Source: an uncultured Marmoricola sp. (GTDB lineage Bacteria > Actinomycetota > Actinomycetes > Propionibacteriales > Nocardioidaceae). Taken from it: 64,000 bases of DNA. The notes under the pieces are model-generated. The model had not been told where the DNA came from and did no database searches. It saw only the letters and a list, made by a program, of their open reading frames with translations. Shown one piece after another: positions 6,720-14,110 of this stretch (positions are counted from its first letter, which is position 1; each line of letters opens with the position of its first letter). The position numbers and the translations under genes are program-made. The DNA lies in contig CALMLL010000033.1 in the NCBI GenBank assembly GCA_937868075.1, forward strand, positions 1-64,000. Reading direction: 5' to 3'.

Positions 6720-8198
6720 TCAGTTTCCTTTCTGGTCGGGCCAGGGGCCCTCGGTGATCTTGTTGAACGCGCGCGTGGCCTTGTCGACGGCCTTGTGCAT
6801 GACGATGGGGTTCCCGCGAGACCAGCCGGCGATGTAGCCGGGGCTGAAGGCGTCGACCTGGTCCCGGGTCATTCCCCTCGAGCGATTCACCAGGTAGGCG
6901 GTCATCTCGGCCTCAGTCTCCATCTGACCGCGGTGGCGCTGGTATTCGCTGTAGTCCTGGTCGACGTGCCCGCAGTGGACGTGACCGAGCTCGTGGGCGA
7001 TCGTCGAGGCCTTCTGCGCCTCGTTGAGGCGGGAGTCGACGACGATCCGCTTGGACTTGGGGTCGGTGTACCCGAGGGTCCCCTCACCGGTCTCAGGGCG
7101 GCAGCCGGGGATCTCGGTCTCTTCGTAGGAGTAGCCAGCTTGGCCGACGCGGTCGCGCAGGCCGTCGAGGGTTCCGGGGGACGCCTTGCCGGGGGCGGGG
7201 CGGGCCGGCGAGGAGGGCAGAGGGTCGCCGTGGGTGTCGGAGACGTTGAAGACGGGCACTCCCTTGAAGCCGACTACCCGGTGCGTCTCGCTCTCGTCGT
7301 CATCGTCGACGATCTTGCGGGTGATCGGGGCGAGGATCCAGACCGCCTTGGCCCCCTTGGAGACCTTCCGGTTCCACTTCTCCCACTGGCGGAAGCCCAT
7401 CATGTGCAAGTCGTCGAGGGACTCTCCGCGCTGCAGCATCTGCACTGCGGCCAGGATGCGGTTGTTGGCGCTCCACCTGCTCAGTCCGTTACTGGCCATG
7501 GCGTTGAGCCAGCGGTGCAGCTGGCCGGACTCGACGATGGCCTTCACCGAGGACTCGAGGTCGGAGACCATCGCCTTGACGCGGTCATCCCCCTTCAGGC
7601 CGGCGTAGTCGCCGGCGGGCAGGCCATCCGGAGTGGGGCACTGATGGTCCTGGGAACGGAACTGGCCACAGCCCGGGCACCGATCAGTGCTGGGGCTCGC
7701 CGTGTCCTCGGCCTCGGTGCTCGCTGGAGAGGAGATCGTGGAGGAAGTCTCTGCCGGCGGGGAGGGTCGTTGTGCCAGGTCAGCCCGTGCTGCCTCAAGC
7801 TCAGCCCGAGCTTCGGAGCGTTCCTTGATCGCGGCCTGCAAGTCGCAGTCCTCGCCACGACGGTGCTTCAGGGTGCTGACACCAGCGGCGACCCGTGCTG
7901 CCTTGTAGCGCGTCTCAGCGGCCGCCAGACGCGCTGCGGCGGCCGTCGGCGGCCCTGGTGTGCCCGTCGGTGGTGACGGGCGCTCAGAAGCGTCCTGGGT
8001 TGGGCGGGACGCTGTCGGCGCGACATGGGACTGCGCAGGATCGGCGTCGCTGGGCGTGGGGCCCGGCGGGGAGCTGTCTTCGTCTGCTGTAGCCGTCCCA
8101 GCCCGACGTTTGCGCCAGTGGCCGGCCACCTGGACACCGGTCGCGGTGGTGTAGTCGTGAACCCAGATGTCTGAGTCGGTCTCGACGGTCGTCGTCAT
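6720..8198 (-). CDS. ArdC-like antirestriction protein with HExxH metallopeptidase
   Basis: 492 residues; start chosen at the ATG preceded by AGAAGGAGGTGCTCCACC. The N-terminal third is low-complexity with CPGCGQF...C zinc-like residues. The middle (AGLKGDDRVKAMVSDLESS to GFRQWEKWNRKVSKGAKAVW) fits the ArdC N-terminal single-stranded-DNA-binding domain. The C-terminal part has IAHELGHVHCGH near residue 399, the zinc site of ImmA/IrrE-type peptidases. Such proteins are typical of conjugative elements and may protect incoming single-stranded DNA from restriction or cleave host repressors. A GTCACCG-N14-CACCTTCC motif lies 55 bp upstream of the start. Confidence 0.8.
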   Translation of the reverse strand: MTTTVETDSDIWVHDYTTATGVQVAGHWRKRRAGTATADEDSSPPGPTPSDADPAQSHVAPTASRPTQDASERPSPPTGTPGPPTAAAARLAAAETRYKAARVAAGVSTLKHRRGEDCDLQAAIKERSEARAELEAARADLAQRPSPPAETSSTISSPASTEAEDTASPSTDRCPGCGQFRSQDHQCPTPDGLPAGDYAGLKGDDRVKAMVSDLESSVKAIVESGQLHRWLNAMASNGLSRWSANNRILAAVQMLQRGESLDDLHMMGFRQWEKWNRKVSKGAKAVWILAPITRKIVDDDDESETHRVVGFKGVPVFNVSDTHGDPLPSSPARPAPGKASPGTLDGLRDRVGQAGYSYEETEIPGCRPETGEGTLGYTDPKSKRIVVDSRLNEAQKASTIAHELGHVHCGHVDQDYSEYQRHRGQMETEAEMTAYLVNRSRGMTRDQVDAFSPGYIAGWSRGNPIVMHKAVDKATRAFNKITEGPWPDQKGN

Positions 8199-8252
8199 GG
8201 TGGAGCACCTCCTTCTGCCGGCGGGCCGCGTCGAGGCGTTCGCCGGCACTTG

Positions 8253-8281
8253 GGAAGGTGCAGATGGGTGTCCCCGGTGAC
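8253..8281 (-). promoter_or_regulatory. GTCACAG-CACCTTCC motif, copy 1
   Basis: Minus strand GTCACCG-N14-CACCTTCC (one mismatch to the consensus). It lies just past the stop of the 66-residue protein and upstream of the ArdC-like gene, suggesting that gene can be transcribed separately from the operon above it. Confidence 0.6.
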
Positions 8282-8481
8282 TATCGGACTTGAGGATCGC
8301 TCTTTCCCTCGAGGTACTCCGCCTGCAGGATCCATCGCTCGGCGGAGAGCAGACAGTGGTCGCGGTGCTCGCCGGGAGGCAGGCAGTCGGCCTCTTCCTG
8401 GTCGATCTGGGCTGAGCGGCGGGCACCGTCGGCGCCCTCGCCCACGTAGGGCTCGCGCAGTTGCACCGGTGGGGTGCTCAT
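8281..8481 (-). CDS. Hypothetical protein, 66 aa
   Basis: MSTPPVQLREPYVGEGADGA... with LPPGEHRDHCLLSAERWILQ; one Cys-His pair but no clear motif. Its ATG overlaps the stop of the preceding gene (ATGA), indicating translational coupling. Third gene of the operon under promoter E. Function unknown. Confidence 0.6.
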   Translation of the reverse strand: MSTPPVQLREPYVGEGADGARRSAQIDQEEADCLPPGEHRDHCLLSAERWILQAEYLEGKSDPQVR

Positions 8482-8717
8482 GGGGTTGTCCGTCTTGTAG
8501 AGGGCGAACGCTGCTGGGTGCGGCGGGCGGCGAGGATCTCGTCCCGGCGCATCATCCAGACCGTCGGAAGGATGACCCCGGCGCCGAGGGCTTTACGGGC
8601 GCGGCCGTTGAGATCGACGACTGCCAGGACGACGTCGTCGGGGTAGTCGGCCGCAGCCGCGGTGGTGGTGAGGTGCTCCACGAGCGTGGTGACGGCGCTG
8701 GCTTCGCCGATGTTCAT
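8478..8717 (-). CDS. Hypothetical protein, 79 aa
   Basis: MNIGEASAVTTLVEHLTTTA then YPDDVVLAVVDLNGRARKAL and a basic tail. Coupled by ATGA overlaps to both neighbours in the promoter E operon. No recognisable family. Confidence 0.6.
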   Translation of the reverse strand: MNIGEASAVTTLVEHLTTTAAAADYPDDVVLAVVDLNGRARKALGAGVILPTVWMMRRDEILAARRTQQRSPSTRRTTP

Positions 8718-9580
8718 CGCGGCTGGTCCTCTCCGTTGTCCTCGAGGAGGTAGTCAGCGAGGTGGCCGGTGGCGCACTCGTCGCAGATGAGCCCGACGTG
8801 CTGGGCGCGACGGGTGCCGGCCCGGGCCCCGAGGTAGGGGTGGGCGGTGGCGGGGGGCTCGTGGTCAACGTGCTCGCACTGGCACATGACCAAGGTGCAG
8901 GAGGCCGTGTGGACCCCGAAGCAGCTGGTCTCGTCGGCGACCGGGCAGCGGCACTCGGGGCAGCGGGCGGTCACGGTGGTCGGAGCGGTGACGATGCCGC
9001 AGTCGGCGCATTCCTCGCCCAACCCACCGGTGCGGGTGCGGGCGTGGTCGCAGCCGTCCTCGCGCCATCTGGCGGTGAGCTCGACCTCGGCGACGCGGTT
9101 GCGGCCGGTGGAGTCGGTGAAGGTGATCAGGAAGGCTCCCTCGCCGGTGAGCGCGGCTTGGGGGTCGAACGCGGGGTGAGGGGCGGTGCTGGCGGTGATC
9201 CCGTCGACGTCGTCGGCGTCGTCGAGCAGGAGCCGGATGTCCTCGACGACATCGTGCAGGGACATCGCGGTAACGGGGTATGGGGGTGTGGCGGGCGCCG
9301 CGGCCACCTCCGGCCGGGGCGGAGTGGTGGTGCCGGGTCGGACCTGAAGCTGCTGCTGTTCGTCGAGAACGGCCTCGAGGCTGCGGCACTCGCAGGTCAG
9401 CGGGCCCTGGTCGTAGCCGGCCCACTCGATGACGTCGGCTGCGGTGACGAGGGTGAGGCGGTAGCCGCCGATGGTGACGCCGGTGTATTCGGCCGTCATG
9501 CCCGCGCAGGCCTTGCACACGAATCGGTCGTAGGCCTCGTAGATCTTGTCGGGGGCCAGGACGGGGGCGGGGTTGTTCAT
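8714..9580 (-). CDS. Cys-rich multi-zinc-knuckle protein, 288 aa
   Basis: Contains repeated cysteine pairs: CKAC near residue 19, CEC about 85, CADC and CPEC with following cysteines around 205-230, CQCEH about 245 and CDEC near the C-terminus. The middle is an acidic, mixed alpha/beta segment (LHDVVEDIRLLLDDADDVDG). Probably several structural zinc sites, as in nucleic-acid or protein adaptors. First gene of the operon under promoter E; ATG preceded by GGGAGATCCGACC. No named family recognised. Confidence 0.65.
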   Translation of the reverse strand: MNNPAPVLAPDKIYEAYDRFVCKACAGMTAEYTGVTIGGYRLTLVTAADVIEWAGYDQGPLTCECRSLEAVLDEQQQLQVRPGTTTPPRPEVAAAPATPPYPVTAMSLHDVVEDIRLLLDDADDVDGITASTAPHPAFDPQAALTGEGAFLITFTDSTGRNRVAEVELTARWREDGCDHARTRTGGLGEECADCGIVTAPTTVTARCPECRCPVADETSCFGVHTASCTLVMCQCEHVDHEPPATAHPYLGARAGTRRAQHVGLICDECATGHLADYLLEDNGEDQPR

Positions 9581-9640
9581 GGTCGGATCTCCCGTGGTCG
9601 GGACCAGCTGGTCAGGCCGGTGGTTTGGTTGGTGTCTTCG

Positions 9641-9663
9641 ACGCTACCGGCCACCACCGACAG
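9641..9663 (-). promoter_or_regulatory. PafBC/RecA-NDp-type promoter, copy E
   Basis: Minus strand CTGTCGGTG-N8-TAGCGT with the shared GTCGAAGACACCAACC leader start, 61 bp before the ATG at 9580. Confidence 0.75.
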
Positions 9664-9685
9664 AGGCCGGGCAGTGTGGGTCCGA

Positions 9686-10501
9686 TCAGGCAGCGGGTGC
9701 CTGGACGAGTGCGTCGAGGTCGGGGTTGCACCAGCTCTCGTGGGGGTGGGCGAGGAGTCGTTGCATGACCTGGTCGAGGAGCTGGTCGTGGGTGGCGAGC
9801 AGCTCGGTGGCGCGCCGGCGGGCTGTGGCCAGGAGCGCGTCGCTGGTGAGCTCGCCGCGGTGGTCCTTCGGGGTGCGGCCGGTGGAGATGATCGCGGCTG
9901 CGGCCACGAGGGCTTGGACCAGGTCGGCTTGGGCTCCGTCGTCGTGGTGGCCGTGGGCCAGATCGGCCTGGTTGCCTGCCATGCAGATCACCAGGTGCAC
10001 CCAGTTGCGTTCCGTGGGGTCGGTGAGCTCCTCGAGGGAGAAGGAGCACTGTCCGCCGCGATCGGCAACGGGCTGGATGTCCAGGGCGAGGATCTTCCCG
10101 CCCAGGGCCCACCCGGCGACGGCGTGGGCTGCCTCGTGTCGAGCGCGGCGGCGGAGCACCTCCGGCGGGGTCAGGTGGCTGGTCATCCTGGCCAGGGGGG
10201 CGGGCAGGGTGACGGTGGTCCGTGTCCGGTACCGGCAGCGGTGAATGTCGGAGATGAGCATGCTCAGGACCCAGAGCGTGCCGAAGAAGAGGAACAGTGC
10301 GCGACCTCCGCCAGGCTCGGCGGCGACGGCGGTGAACCATTTCCACATGTGGCTGGCGAAGGTCACCCAGAGGATCAGCAGCAGCAGGCTGGGCCAGGTG
10401 CTGCGCAAACCCTCGAGCAAGAACCGGCCCGTGGTGCGCGCGCGCTCGAGGGCGGGCAGCGTGATGTCTGCCGGTGCGGTAGCGGGGGTGGGTGCGGTCA
10501 T
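9686..10501 (-). CDS. Membrane protein with HEAAH (M41 peptidase-like) domain
   Basis: 271 residues. Two membrane segments (PSLLLLILWVTFASHMWKWF and RALFLFFGTLWVLSMLIS) precede a soluble part beginning RARHEAAHAVAGWALGGKIL, which matches the zinc-binding HExxH entry of FtsH/M41-type peptidases. A second distant ligand is not assignable by eye. The ATG lies 6 bp after CACCTTCC of the motif at 10508-10536 and lacks a clear ribosome binding site, so the mRNA may be leaderless. A longer upstream frame was not used because it overlaps that motif. Confidence 0.65.
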   Translation of the reverse strand: MTAPTPATAPADITLPALERARTTGRFLLEGLRSTWPSLLLLILWVTFASHMWKWFTAVAAEPGGGRALFLFFGTLWVLSMLISDIHRCRYRTRTTVTLPAPLARMTSHLTPPEVLRRRARHEAAHAVAGWALGGKILALDIQPVADRGGQCSFSLEELTDPTERNWVHLVICMAGNQADLAHGHHDDGAQADLVQALVAAAAIISTGRTPKDHRGELTSDALLATARRRATELLATHDQLLDQVMQRLLAHPHESWCNPDLDALVQAPAA

Positions 10502-10507
10502 GCCTGT

Positions 10508-10536
10508 GGAAGGTGCCGGACGCCCGGCCCTGTGAC
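10508..10536 (-). promoter_or_regulatory. GTCACAG-CACCTTCC motif, copy 2
   Basis: Minus strand GTCACAG-N14-CACCTTCC ending 6 bp before the ATG at 10501. Confidence 0.7.
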
Positions 10537-10539
10537 GGT

Positions 10540-11283
10540 CTAGACGGGACGATTGAACGGCGCCGGGAGCTGCTGCAGCAGGCTCCCGCACCACTGCGCG
10601 AGGGAGTCGACGTCATGGATGCCTAGGTGGGCGCACAGCAGGAGGACGGCGGCGAGCGAGAGCAGTGGGGCGATCAGGGCGCGCTCGAGGAGCCCGTTGA
10701 CCCCGAACAGGCCGACGCTGAGCCGGCGACGGTGACCGAGGAGCCAGAGGATCGGGACAGGGACGCCTTCGTCGGTGAGCCAGTCGCCGGCGATGTGGAT
10801 CAGCACACCGGTGGCCAGGACCAGGGGCAGGAGCCGGATCTGGTGGGCGCCGGCAGCGACCAGGATCCAGGCGATGATCGCGGAGACGAGCAAGTTGGCT
10901 GCCGCGCCGATGCGGCCGACGCCGGCCAGGGCGAGCCCACGCAGCGCCAGGCCGATGGTCACCGCCAGGACCACTCCGGTGGTGACCGGGTGGAGGGAGG
11001 CCAGGAGCGCGACGCCGGCGAATGCGATCGGTGCCAGGACGGCGTCGTGGGTTCCTTGACGATGGCCCTGAGCGAGCGCGCCGACGAGGGAACCCAGCGG
11101 GCGGGTGATCGGGCCCCACATGCGGGCGACGGTGGACCCGGTGGTGTCCAGGTCGGGCAGCAGGCTGGCTCCGCCCAGGGCGAGCACCCAGGCGGTCTGG
11201 GCGGCCGCACCGGTGACGGGTGCGATCGGCAGGGTGGCGACACCGGTCAGCAGGCCGCAGCTGACGTGGTTGTAGCCCATCAT
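10540..11283 (-). CDS. YdjM-like membrane-bound metal-dependent hydrolase
   Basis: 247 residues starting MMGYNHVSCGLLTGVATLPI; its ATGATG overlaps the TGA of the exonuclease gene. The N-terminal NH, LPDLDTTGSTVAR, HRQGTHD and AGDWLTDEGVPVPILW are the conserved metal-ligand-like residues of the YdjM/LexA-regulated family (PF04307). Five or so hydrophobic segments span the membrane. In enteric bacteria ydjM is SOS-induced; here the operon carries a RecA-independent damage promoter (copy F). Exact substrate unknown. Confidence 0.75.
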   Translation of the reverse strand: MMGYNHVSCGLLTGVATLPIAPVTGAAAQTAWVLALGGASLLPDLDTTGSTVARMWGPITRPLGSLVGALAQGHRQGTHDAVLAPIAFAGVALLASLHPVTTGVVLAVTIGLALRGLALAGVGRIGAAANLLVSAIIAWILVAAGAHQIRLLPLVLATGVLIHIAGDWLTDEGVPVPILWLLGHRRRLSVGLFGVNGLLERALIAPLLSLAAVLLLCAHLGIHDVDSLAQWCGSLLQQLPAPFNRPV

Positions 11284-11867
11284 GTGGGCCTCCCGGCGAT
11301 GACGTGGAGGACTTCGAGGGTGGCCAGGCAGTCGCCCAGTGCGTGGTGTGGTCCGCCGAGGGCGACCCAGCCGCGGCCTTCGACCAGAGAGCGGGCACGC
11401 ATCAGGCACACCCAGTTCTGGGGGTCGGCCAGGTGCGCGGGGTCCACGCCGACGTCCCGGAGGCCGGTGGCCAGGACCTGCCGGTCGTAGGGCGCGTTGT
11501 AGGCCAGCAGCTGACGACCTCGGGTGGTCGCCAGCAGCTGGGCTGCGATCGCGTCGAGGGTGGGCGAATCCTGGAGGACCTGGTCGCAGATGCCGTGCAC
11601 CGCGGTGGCGGCCGGACTGACCGTAGTGCTGGGTCGCACGAGGGTGCTGAGCAGGACCTGGCCGGTCAGGTCGATGACGCTGACCTGGACGACCTGGCCG
11701 AACAGGTCGGTGGTCTCGGTGTCCAGGATGACGGCGTCTTTGAGGCGGAGACGGGAGCGTGCCCAGCTGCGCATCTTGACGGCGCGGATCTTGCGGCGGA
11801 GTCGTCGGGTGATCTTCACACCCAGGGAAGGTTCCTGAGCGGGTCGACGGTGACGCGAAATGCTCAT
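11280..11867 (-). CDS. DnaQ-type 3'-5' exonuclease
   Basis: 195 residues with the DEDDh exonuclease signature: ILDTETTDL (Exo I, residues ~47-55), LLAYNAPYDRQVL (Exo II) and HHALGDC (Exo III). The basic N-terminus (about 40 residues) precedes the catalytic domain. The ATG follows GAGAAGGAGAACGGAACCGCC. Resembles the proofreading epsilon subunit or small stand-alone exonucleases. Damage promoter copy F lies 82 bp upstream; the next gene is translationally coupled. Confidence 0.85.
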   Translation of the reverse strand: MSISRHRRPAQEPSLGVKITRRLRRKIRAVKMRSWARSRLRLKDAVILDTETTDLFGQVVQVSVIDLTGQVLLSTLVRPSTTVSPAATAVHGICDQVLQDSPTLDAIAAQLLATTRGRQLLAYNAPYDRQVLATGLRDVGVDPAHLADPQNWVCLMRARSLVEGRGWVALGGPHHALGDCLATLEVLHVIAGRPT

Positions 11868-11948
11868 GGCGGTTCCGTTCTCCTTCTCTCGTCGACGTCG
11901 GGGCGACGACGGCCGGCTGGTCGGGCCGGCGGCGGGTTGGTGCTGCTG

Positions 11949-11971
11949 ACAGTGCCACCTGACACCGACAA
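11949..11971 (-). promoter_or_regulatory. PafBC/RecA-NDp-type promoter, copy F (weak -10)
   Basis: Minus strand TTGTCGGTG-N8-CACTGT; the -10 departs from TANNNT at its first base. Divergent from copy G. Confidence 0.6.
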
Positions 11972-12050
11972 CCCCTGCGGTTGGCGTCATCAGGCACCTG
12001 GCTGGCGCACCTTCCCGGGTCGAAGGAGCACCACCGCAGCGTCGTCCTAG

Positions 12051-12089
12051 CACTGCCACACCCGGCACCCCTTGCCGGGTGTGGCAGTG
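12051..12089. repeat. Perfect 17 bp hairpin between divergent promoters
   Basis: CACTGCCACACCCGGCA (12051-12067), loop CCCCT, TGCCGGGTGTGGCAGTG (12073-12089). It lies between divergent promoters F and G, where no gene ends, so it is unlikely to be a simple terminator; compare 18038-18073. Confidence 0.7.
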
Positions 12090-12115
12090 GCGTTGTGGGG
12101 GTTCGTGAGGCCGGG

Positions 12116-12138
12116 TTGTCGATGGTGGCGGCTAGTGT
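12116..12138 (+). promoter_or_regulatory. PafBC/RecA-NDp-type promoter, copy G
   Basis: Plus strand TTGTCGATG-N8-TAGTGT followed by GTCGAAGACACCAACC, 64 bp before the gene at 12202. Confidence 0.75.
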
Positions 12139-12201
12139 CGAAGACACCAACCAAGTGCTCGGGCTGACCACCCGAGGGAGATTCGACCCGAGAGGGAGTC
12201 T

Positions 12202-12567
12202 GTGATGGAGATCGTTGCCAACCCTTACGCCGCCACTGATGACGGGTGCGGTGTGACCGCGTCCTCGATCGAGACGTGGAAGGGCACGAGGGCGATGTTC
12301 GGCCGGGTCGTGGAGGTCCGGCTGGGAGGGCCGCAGGAGGCTCAGGGGTGGCCTTACAGGCGTTCGTCGGCGGGGGTGGCGGTGTACCCGCTGATGACGC
12401 TGACGGACGGTGCTGGGCGGGTTCTGGCGCTCAACGGGGTCACGAGCGGTTTCGAGGGGACCGGGCCGCGTGGGGCTGCGCAGATTCTCGCGGCGGAGGG
12501 CTTCTTCGATGAGGCGGAGGCGCTGCGGGTGGCGACGACGTTCCGGGAGGTGCGGCTGCGCCGGTGA
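12202..12567 (+). CDS. Hypothetical protein, 121 aa
   Basis: GTG at 12202 and ATG at 12205 are alternative starts; GAGAGGGAG sits 5-8 bp upstream of both. The protein (MEIVANPYAATDDGCGVTAS ... VAVYPLMTLTDGAGRVLALN) looks like a small beta-rich domain with a C-terminal helix, and no catalytic motif is visible. Single-gene unit driven by damage promoter G; ends in a GC hairpin shared with the convergent helicase gene. Not recognised. Confidence 0.6.
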   Translation: MMEIVANPYAATDDGCGVTASSIETWKGTRAMFGRVVEVRLGGPQEAQGWPYRRSSAGVAVYPLMTLTDGAGRVLALNGVTSGFEGTGPRGAAQILAAEGFFDEAEALRVATTFREVRLRR

Positions 12568-12654
12568 GCGGCGAAGGGACGGGAGGGGTCGGTGCATCCA
12601 CACCGGCCCCTCTCGCTGCTCCACCGGGGGCGAGCTCGACTGGCACGGCCGAGC

Positions 12655-12689
12655 CCTGGGCCGGGCACCCCATGCCGCCCGGCCCAGGG
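12655..12689. terminator. Bidirectional terminator hairpin with CCCCATGCC loop
   Basis: CCTGGGCCGGGC and GCCCGGCCCAGGG pair around ACCCCAT, between the ends of the convergent 12202 and 12718 genes. Confidence 0.65.
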
Positions 12690-12717
12690 TCGCGCTGGCG
12701 GGCTGGGGCTGGGGGTT

Positions 12718-14013
12718 TCAGGTGAGTAGTGCGTCGAGCAGGTTGCGGTGGGTGAGGGTGGCCGGGTCGGGGTCGGGGCCGCGTAGGACGGCGGGGGTGG
12801 CGGTATCGGTGACGACGGTCAGGTGGGCGCGGTGGCGGGAGAGCATGACGCAGGCGCGGCCGAGGGCGGTGCCGAAGGCGGTGGGGTCGCGGTATCCGGC
12901 GAGGGGGTGCAGGACGACGGCGGCGGGGCGCTCCATGCCTTGGAGTTGGTTGGCGGTGCCCACGAGGACGTCGGGCAGGTCTGCGAGCAGGGCGCGCACG
13001 GCGGCGGCTTGGCTGACGTGGGCGGCGACGACGGCGAGGTCGGCGGGGGTGACCGGGCGGGTGCCGTCGCTGGTGGTCAAGGTGGTGTCAAGCAGTGCGC
13101 GGGTCAGGTCGGCGCAGGTGCCGGTCAGGGCGGGGTCGCCGGGGCCGGCGGTGGCGGTGATGGGGTGGGCGGCGACTTCGGGCAGCGGGGTTCCGTCCGG
13201 GCCGCTCAGGTGCTCGGGTGGACGGCGGCTGGTGAAGGGCAGGGTCGGGTAGAAGGTGGGTTGAATCAGGCTGGTGGTGGCCGGGCCGAGTCGCCATGTG
13301 TGGCGCAACGTGACCACGGAGACGGCATCGCCGTGCGCGGCGATGAGGGCAGCGGGGGCGGGCAGGTGAGGGCCGGTAGGGGAGCCGTCCCAGCGTCGGG
13401 TCTGGCCGGTGACCACGGGGTCGATCTGTCCGGGGTCGCCCACGCAGACGATCTGCGGTGCGAATGCGCCGAGCGCACCCACGTCGGCGTAGGTGGCCTG
13501 CCATGCCTCATCGACCACGAGCACGTCGGCGGCGAGCACGTTGGGATCGGCGTAGGTCCATCGGGCGGTGGTGGCGATGAGCACTCCCCCACCGGAGTTG
13601 GGGAAACGGACCGACCGGCCGGTGACGACGGTGGCGGTGCCGCCGCTGAGGTCGGGGGTGGGGTGTTTGCCGGGCCAGATCAGTCGGGCGGGGCAGTCGA
13701 GAGCACCGAGGCGGCGGGCGATTTCGACGGCTTGGTCGCGGGTCTGTGCGGCGATGCCCACGCGCAGGTCGGCGCGACCGGCGAGGGTGGCCGCGAGCAG
13801 CGCGACTAGGCGGGTCTTTCCGGCACCGGGCGGGCTGGGCACGACGACGGCTGGGTCACCGGACCATGCCGAGTGCAGGACGCCTGCGGTGGTGGGGTCG
13901 TCCATGATCGCGGCGGCGGGGTGTCGCGGTGGGGTGACCGGGGTCGGGTCGCCGGGTGCCAGTGGCGCGGTGACCGTGGGGGTCGGGGTGGTCGGGCGCG
14001 GGATGGTTCGCAT
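12718..14013 (-). CDS. Superfamily 1-type AAA helicase/ATPase
   Basis: 431 residues. Walker A SPPGAGKTRLV near residue 60, Walker B VLVVDEAWQ near 163, GDPGQIDPVV (helicase motif III), a long middle domain, and TANQLQGMERPAAVV plus a motif VI-like segment AFGTALGRACVMLSRHR near the C-terminus. This is the RecD/Dna2/UvrD order but short and without an obvious nuclease. The ATG follows GAGAAGGACATTCACCC. Single-gene unit under damage promoter H; likely remodels or unwinds damaged or incoming DNA (inference). Confidence 0.8.
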   Translation of the reverse strand: MRTIPRPTTPTPTVTAPLAPGDPTPVTPPRHPAAAIMDDPTTAGVLHSAWSGDPAVVVPSPPGAGKTRLVALLAATLAGRADLRVGIAAQTRDQAVEIARRLGALDCPARLIWPGKHPTPDLSGGTATVVTGRSVRFPNSGGGVLIATTARWTYADPNVLAADVLVVDEAWQATYADVGALGAFAPQIVCVGDPGQIDPVVTGQTRRWDGSPTGPHLPAPAALIAAHGDAVSVVTLRHTWRLGPATTSLIQPTFYPTLPFTSRRPPEHLSGPDGTPLPEVAAHPITATAGPGDPALTGTCADLTRALLDTTLTTSDGTRPVTPADLAVVAAHVSQAAAVRALLADLPDVLVGTANQLQGMERPAAVVLHPLAGYRDPTAFGTALGRACVMLSRHRAHLTVVTDTATPAVLRGPDPDPATLTHRNLLDALLT

Positions 14014-14023
14014 GGGTGAATGT

Positions 14024-14098
14024 CCTTCTCGTTCAACGATGGTCAGCCGTTGTATGGGTTGGTGAGAGCCACTGTAGGCGGGAGCACCGACACCGGGT
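14024..14098. repeat. 75 bp duplicated promoter-leader (copy 1 of 2)
   Basis: Near-identical (one mismatch seen) to 15480-15554. It carries promoter H and the leader of the helicase gene, so the two units arose by copying the regulatory segment. Confidence 0.75.
14071..14093 (-). promoter_or_regulatory. PafBC/RecA-NDp-type promoter, copy H
   Basis: Minus strand GTGTCGGTG-N8-TACAGT; matches the consensus except for the first base, 57 bp before the helicase ATG. Confidence 0.7.
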
Positions 14099-14110
14099 GC
14101 GGGGTGCCGG

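Noticed and set aside
10540-12624. 694-aa frame as a single protein
   Set aside because: The upstream part is antisense or out of frame with the exonuclease gene and crosses two promoters; the real gene starts at the ATGATG at 11283.
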